Of a stretch of 64,000 nucleotides of DNA, positions 58,545 through 64,000 are shown in pieces. The notes below the pieces were generated by a model. It saw only the letters and a list, made by a program, of their open reading frames with translations. It was not told the origin of the DNA and searched no databases. Where the stretch lies: the NCBI GenBank assembly GCA_020809705.1, contig CP085827.1, forward strand, positions 5,146,001-5,210,000. Direction: 5' to 3'. The DNA comes from Calonectria ilicicola. Its lineage: Eukaryota; Ascomycota; Sordariomycetes; Hypocreales; Nectriaceae. The position numbers and the translations under genes were made by a program. Positions within the stretch are counted from its first letter, which is position 1; every line of letters begins with the position of its first letter.

Positions 58545-59706
58545 TCATACGCTGCAATTGCGATCGTAGAGCTTAGACTGTTGCTGGCATTGTGGGAATA
58601 GGGTGCTGTAATTGGAGTAAAGATTGACTGCGCCGACTGATGCAATGTTACAACTCGTATGGTCCGTAACTGAGAATTGGAAGCCTATGCAGCTGTCTAC
58701 AGACAAGCAGTGAGCCTTACAATCGGCTAGCGTGGGATATTCGTCGCTATCTTCAAGAAGATAGTTGCCATTGCTGCAGCCAGCAAGTCCACAAGTGTTG
58801 CCGATCACAGTTTGCGTGGCGGCAACATTGACGACGCTGGTAGCAGTTTGGGTAATAGTAGTAGATTTGACTGGAAGACGCTTCTGCATGAAAAATCAGA
58901 ATTGGATACTTGAGTTTCGCAAAGGGTTACATACGGTATCGAGGACGACTGCGATGGTAGCAGCCGTCACTGTCGGATACAAAGTGGGGGATGGGCTTGA
59001 GATGAAGCAGGAGCATGCGCTGCTAATTCGTGAAAATGGATAATATTCTGATAACCAAGCAGGATACACAACAGAATCGTCCCGTTTCTGGTTTTGTATG
59101 TTTGGCAGCGTCGGCGCTACGGTCACAGTCATGGTACCCGTGGTGACAGTTCCAAGGCTGAATGGTCAAACCAGTTAGCTTCTGATATTCTCATCACCGC
59201 TGCAAATGGAAGATTGAGACATGGGCCTACACCACATTGAAATTTGTGACTGTCACGACCGAGGCCGGGAGAGTAGTGGTTGCACGCGTGGTCACGACGT
59301 TGTAAACCGTTCGTGTGGCAGTTGGTCGAATGAATTGAGAGCAAAAGTCGCTTGCATATGCGCTAAATCTTTGATCTTTCAAATTACGCAAGGGATTGTC
59401 TGAGTTGCAGACTGCGCGTTTTACCTTGCTATCTGATTGGAAGATAAAAGCATCGGGATCTGTTGGCTGATGTTGAGGTTCTCCCACATCAACTAGCCTT
59501 TTTTTATTACTTGGAGGTTCAATAACGAGAGTGTCGGGGTTCAAGGTTGGCAGGGCACGTTCTTTTAGAGGCGCGACCTGCCGCTTTTGATTGTTTTGGC
59601 TGGGAGGTTCAATAACAAGAGTGTCAGGGTTTAAAACGGGCCGAGATTGTTGGATTGCCACAGAAGTCGCCTGGGCTGCGAAGAGAATGAAAACTTTAGG
59701 CTGCAT
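58545..59706 (-). CDS. Secreted repeat protein with Kex2-like sites and Cys-rich domain
   Basis: Three exons, 59706-59231, 59157-58935, 58883-58545, close in frame to 345 residues. A signal peptide (MQPKVFILFAAQATSVA) leads. Two copies of LNPDTLVIEPPS follow, ending in NNQKR and NKKR, then a diverged unit (TDPDAFIFQSDS) ending in VKR: three segments each closed by a dibasic site. The middle has Thr/Val-rich blocks and a motif YPAWLSEYYPFSRISSACSC known from other fungal secreted proteins. The C-terminus (CGLAGCSNGNYLLEDSDEYP, then CKAHCLSVDSCIGFQF) has spaced cysteines resembling a PAN/apple-like fold. Its cleavage into peptides is possible but untested. Confidence 0.82.
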
Positions 59707-61064
59707 GATCTAAATAGAGGAATAGAAAAAGGTAAGAGAGAGCGAATGCCGTTTGCCATGGTGGTCCACCAAGATGATTGCGATGTGTTTTATAACAAAG
59801 GCGATCAATAAGAACGGGTTACCTCTTGTTCCTGAATCGTCTTAGTCGTGTGCCGCAATCTCATAGGCCAATTGATTGCTTGTGACTAGTAATGGCACGG
59901 ATTAGGTTAGCCTTTGAACGACTCAGGTTTGGGATGATTGACGTGCGGAATTGTATCCTTGAGTAAGCAACAAAAATAAAGTTGAAGGAATCTTTGGCTG
60001 TTTATATTGTTCACGTTTTCTTAGAGTGCTTCTGAACAAGGCTGAAGATCTATTTGCTAGTAAGATGTAACTAAATGGTAGATAATCAACCTTTTCCCCG
60101 GCTCGTCAACTTGCATGGCCTGTGATACTTTACCTGGTGGAACCCTGATCTTATTAGGGGAACAGCACTTACCCTGTTTGTCAATTCAGCATTTCAACAT
60201 GACAGTTACTGCTCGGTATTGCCGAATAATGGTCATCATCCATCTTAATATCTAGTTGGATGTATTTATCATCTGAGTAATACCACCTTGACACAGTCAA
60301 ATGCCCCACGTGGGTATCATCTCACAGTATAGTAATGCTCTTGGTACGCAAACTACCTGCAAATCATAGGCAGTAGTATTTTGAAGCAATCTTATCGACA
60401 AAGTAAACCCGCTATCTTGGGTTCAGGTGTCCACGTTCATCAATTGTGAAGACCACAGCAAGAAAAACTAAAATACATAGAATTCAGGCGACAAATAAAA
60501 ATATCAATGACTTATTCCGCAGATCATTGACATTACAGTGCTATGACCGGCCTTGTTCCAAGTCATAGCGCGGTTGGCTGGAATTTTCATGGCCGAGATA
60601 TTCGTGATGCATGACAAGGAAGGTATGTAGATGATGCTAATGCTGCGGGAAGAATTCTAACTTGTTAAGTAATGGTATGGGACTACCTTTAAAATAAAGG
60701 ATCCTACCACTCTTCATCTCGTGTCTACCTCGACTAGACCTCATATTTTAATAGTCTGTATAGAAAAGCTACCGAATCCCAAAGCGAGATTTTGTAGAGC
60801 ATTCGGCATATTGAATAGGGTCTGAATGAACTTTGGTCATATGATTCCCATCCCGAGTGGCATAGTAGAGGCAGAGCGCCTGCCCTTGTAGTGTAGGCGG
60901 TTGGTCGATGCTTCAAAATGATGCTTGGGATGTATCAGGTATCGGAACGAGGCCACTCTTGGCATTGTCAAGAGTTGCGACGTGAGCTCTTCATAGCTCT
61001 TTTTTCTGCCCGAATTCCTCCCATCTTGGGCGGAGTGTTTGGCATTTTCACTGGTCAGCCAGAT
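59707..61064. other. Intergenic region
   Basis: About 1.36 kb with no credible gene. It includes the promoter of the gene ending at 59706 and the 3' region of the ankyrin gene. Two short frames near 60734-61139 have no support. Confidence 0.4.
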
Positions 61065-63798
61065 TCAGAATTGCAACTCGCCAATGTCGCCGTCTTTCGA
61101 GTCCTGATTGTCATAACAAGAATGCTGCTGCCAAGGTGAGGTGCTAATCTCTTCTGTCAATTGGTCAATATCATCTTTGATCATATCAACTGCTCTATGT
61201 TGATCCCCGGCCCAGATGGTTTGAGAAATTCCTCTATAAAAAGATGCAAGCTCTCGATTGTGGTTTTCAGCTTTGATGGCAGCCAGGTCAGACAGACGAT
61301 TGGCTGCGGCTGCGGTATTGTGTTGACATAGAGCATCGTAGGAATCTTTTAGTACTGATATGTCTCGCTGCAAAGTCCTGTTCCGAATGTCCGTATAGAG
61401 AGAAACAAAGGCAGATTGCTCGTCCAAGTTGGGGTGCCTATAAAATCCCAACTTTGATGGCTTGGCTTTGATGCAAAAAATAAAAATATCCCATGGAGTT
61501 TCGTTGCGGGGATTCTGGAGACGGATATCAATATCTGAGAGTCGTAGACTTGTTATATAGTGGATCATCTCCACGGTACAGAAGCCTGCAACTAGATGCA
61601 GTAAATTCCAGGATCCTAACCATTCAAATTTCAAGGAGCAGCCGGCTTCAAAAATACACTGTAGAAGGGGTAAATTGTTGTGCCGTATCGCAATCATCGC
61701 TGGCGTGGATTGGTTTTGATCGGGAGCATCGAAATCCATACCATCACTGCTGAGAAGCAGCTTAGCTGTCGCCTTGGTCATAGCTGCGTCTTCTTTAGAG
61801 AACGCCATCACATGCAGAGGCGTACGGCCCCATAGGTCGCGTATCATTACTGATATCCCTTGACTCAAGAGCAGCTTCGTCGCATCCGTGCAGGCATTAC
61901 GAGCGGCTAAATGCAACGCCATCCTGCCATTATTCGCATGGTCCATGACGTGACACTTGGCAACCATCAGCCGCCTCATACAATCTGTTTCGTTCTTTTG
62001 TGCAGCCAGCATGAGTGGAGTCATCCCCTCTAGGTCCCTTACGTCGACATCGGCACCGGCATCAATCAGTTGTTGCACCGCGTCTGTATGAAGAGATATC
62101 ACTGCGACATGCAACGGCGCCGAACCAGTTACATCAAACTCATTGATGCCTGCCAGGTCAGTAAGATTCCCAATGGCTTCCCCTACCTTGGTACCATCGC
62201 GGATTGCCTCGTGCAATCTCACAAGTTCATTTTGCATCTCCGGTTCATCATCCACATATGATGCAACCTTTAGTAAAAGATACTCCTGTCGATTGTTCAG
62301 AGACGAATAACTCAACTTCTTATTCGCGCTATACCACACTCGCCTGTTGTACATCTGTCCTTAGTCAGTGCCCTCCGGTCGTAGGCCGGTTCTCCTTACC
62401 TTGATACACGTGTCTGGGGCAGAATATCTGCCCACATCCGCAACAGTAGTTCTAGTACTTCATAACTCTCGCGCTTTATAACATCCTGTCATTTCATAGA
62501 TTGACATTAGCGCTGTTTTTAGTATTCTTTTCGAAACATATTTTCTTACACTAAAGACATCCATGCCATTTTCCATTCGATCATCAGGATAGATAGAAAA
62601 TCCGTGTTGGATGCAATTTTCCAAAACGTTTGCTGAGCTTCTTAGCCTCGTCCACAATATATCAGATAATGGTACTAGTCTGACAGGGCGCAAAGCTGCT
62701 CGTGGCCCAGTCTCGGGATAAGACGCTTTCATAAATAGGACTTTGCTCCCGAGCCATATCGGAGGTTGGTAATCCACTAGCCATAAACTTTCCCTGTTGC
62801 ATTTGCATCTCTTGTCTTGTTGATCCTGCCCAGGCCGCGAACAGTAGCTCACATCTAGTGATCCTATAAATTGTCTCACACACACCGGCGTCTGATAATG
62901 TCGTGGCCTGGCATGGCAAGAACATCTGCAGCCTGTATCGCACATACGTCTTTTGGTTGGTTTCCTTTTCTTGTACAACATAATATTGCTTTCTGGAGCT
63001 GGTTTTGTGAACTCGCTGTTCCGGTAAGCTCCGGAAACAGAGTCTTGATCATCAAGACTTGTTGGTTTAATTTCATCTGAACCTTCACTTTGAGCGTGAT
63101 CTGTATCGGATAATTCGGAAATTCCATGTGATTCGGACAGCGTAACGTTTGGTGGAGGATTGGAGTTGAGTAGATCCACCCTAGAATGTATAGTAGCCCG
63201 GATTCTAGACTCGTATTAGCAACCATATCAAACGAACCGGAACACTTGGTCACTCACTCATTATTTGTCATATTCTGCATCATAGCCATCAATTGGGCAG
63301 CTATCTCGACAGTATTGCTCTTCACATCGGTCATCTGCTCGAATATATGCCATTGGATGTCTTCTGAGAGCATCAATCTTGCATTCCGAGCACGTTGAAC
63401 GAGCTTCTCCATATTTCTGCTTCCAACAATCCATTTTCGCTTGCTTGCTTCACCTGTGATTGGATTTTCCACGGCGCCCTGGACTTTCTCTAGTTGGTTT
63501 AAAATTTCTTGCAATTCCTTGACAATAACAGGCACTCGAGTTTCTGCTAAAGACGATGAATTAATATTATTCTGAGCACGTTTTACATAATTTTGGATGA
63601 ATCGCAACTATTTGGTAGTGTTAGGCTCTTGCGATAGCTGATATTACACCCCAAGCAATAAAGTGCATTACTTACTTCTTTCCGGAAAGCTTGGTAGTTT
63701 TCCGGGATTTCTGTGACATCACGGATAAATGATGCTCCGTCCGTTATAGCATCTAGAGCATCGGTGACGTTGCACAGAGATCCGAGTACACTGGTCAT
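61065..63798 (-). CDS. Ankyrin-repeat protein with NLR-like N-terminus and Cys-rich motif
   Basis: Five exons: 63798-63676, 63607-63258, 63180-62550, 62485-about 62408, 62354-61065, about 823 residues. The N-terminus (MTSVLGSLCNVTDALDAITD, helical, to about residue 155) resembles the HeLo-like/STAND N-terminal regions of fungal NLRs, but no NACHT follows. The middle has a His/Cys cluster, CDTGCRCSCHARPRHYQTP, then a second one, KRCKCNRESLW, with LVDYQPPIWL; this pattern occurs in a set of fungal ankyrin proteins. The C-terminal 430 residues hold about five ankyrin units (for example GSAPLHVAVISLHTDAVQQL). The junction between exons 4 and 5 is uncertain (donor GTATCA near 62407 keeps the frame; the better GTAAGG at 62399 does not). 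It is a degenerate or regulatory relative of NLRs by inference. Confidence 0.78.
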
Positions 63799-64000
63799 GT
63801 TGAAGTGAAGCCTTCCGCGTAATTTGAAGTCGGGCGATGAATTGTATATTCGAAACAGAATTTTTATGTGAGAATAGCAGAGCGGGGGACGAAAAGACAT
63901 TTTATACATCTCTTCACGCTACTGGTATCGGAATTCAACCAATGGCTGGGACCTTCTGCTGACAAGCTGTGGTCAAGATGCCCATTCGCTCACTGAGAAT
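63799..64000. promoter_or_regulatory. Upstream region of the ankyrin gene
   Basis: The last 200 bases of the window, upstream of the ATG at 63798. An upstream in-frame ATG at 63909 would add 37 residues (MYKMSFRPPLCYSH), but they look like leader and not protein. The promoter probably continues outside the window. Confidence 0.4.

Noticed and set aside
1..64000. tRNA, rRNA or CRISPR features
   Set aside because: No cloverleaf with A and B box motifs, no rRNA segment and no regularly spaced repeat of the CRISPR type was found by eye. The only regular array is the ankyrin coding repeat.

Overview
This is a window of nuclear DNA from a filamentous ascomycete (Pezizomycotina). Evidence: genes with short GT-AG introns of about 45-70 bases, CT-rich leaders, Sordariomycete-type families (PSR-type phosphatase, UIM-bearing sterol glucosyltransferase, fungal rhodopsin, DUF6601, NACHT-ankyrin NLR), and an AT-rich block showing the C-to-T/G-to-A signature of repeat-induced point mutation (RIP). 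The order is probably Hypocreales; that is an inference from protein style only.

Layout. 0-22.3 kb is mostly a housekeeping arm: a proline-rich single-pass membrane protein (-), a peroxisomal ABCD half transporter (-), a PSR1-type FCP/SCP phosphatase (+), Sec61 beta (+), a cysteine-cluster/coiled-coil protein (-) and a 1294-residue sterol glucosyltransferase-like protein with a VPS13-like Gly/Pro region and seven ubiquitin-interacting-motif-like repeats (+). These genes are separated by long CT-rich intergenic stretches of 1-4 kb.

22.4-36.0 kb is a gene-free RIP island with readable architecture: a Ty1/copia element on the minus strand (22446-35978, 175-base LTRs, target duplication TTATC) interrupted by a Ty3/gypsy chromodomain element on the plus strand (26739-33426, 151-base LTRs, target duplication CTCTG). 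Pol motifs of both survive as stop-riddled relics.

36-44.4 kb is an accessory segment: a DUF6601 membrane protein (-) divergent from an NLR-like gene (+) encoding a membrane segment, a SesB-like alpha/beta hydrolase, a NACHT NTPase and near-identical ankyrin repeats. A 13-base insertion cuts its last ankyrin unit. A stretch of relic frames and a membrane protein with an Ala/Cys-rich C-terminus (-) follow.

44.7-64 kb mixes conserved genes (zinc-ribbon protein, RNase P/MRP subunit RPP1, GFA-domain protein, fungal rhodopsin) with secreted or fast-evolving ones: a Ser/Thr-rich secreted protein built from micro-exons, a secreted protein with two copies of an NPDTLVIEPPS repeat and basic cleavage sites, an F-box-like protein, and an ankyrin protein with an NLR-like N-terminus and a Cys-rich motif. 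Exon structures were assigned by eye from splice consensus and reading-frame continuity. Several models close exactly in frame over 4-7 exons, which supports them. I saw no tRNA, rRNA, CRISPR array or secondary-metabolite backbone gene.
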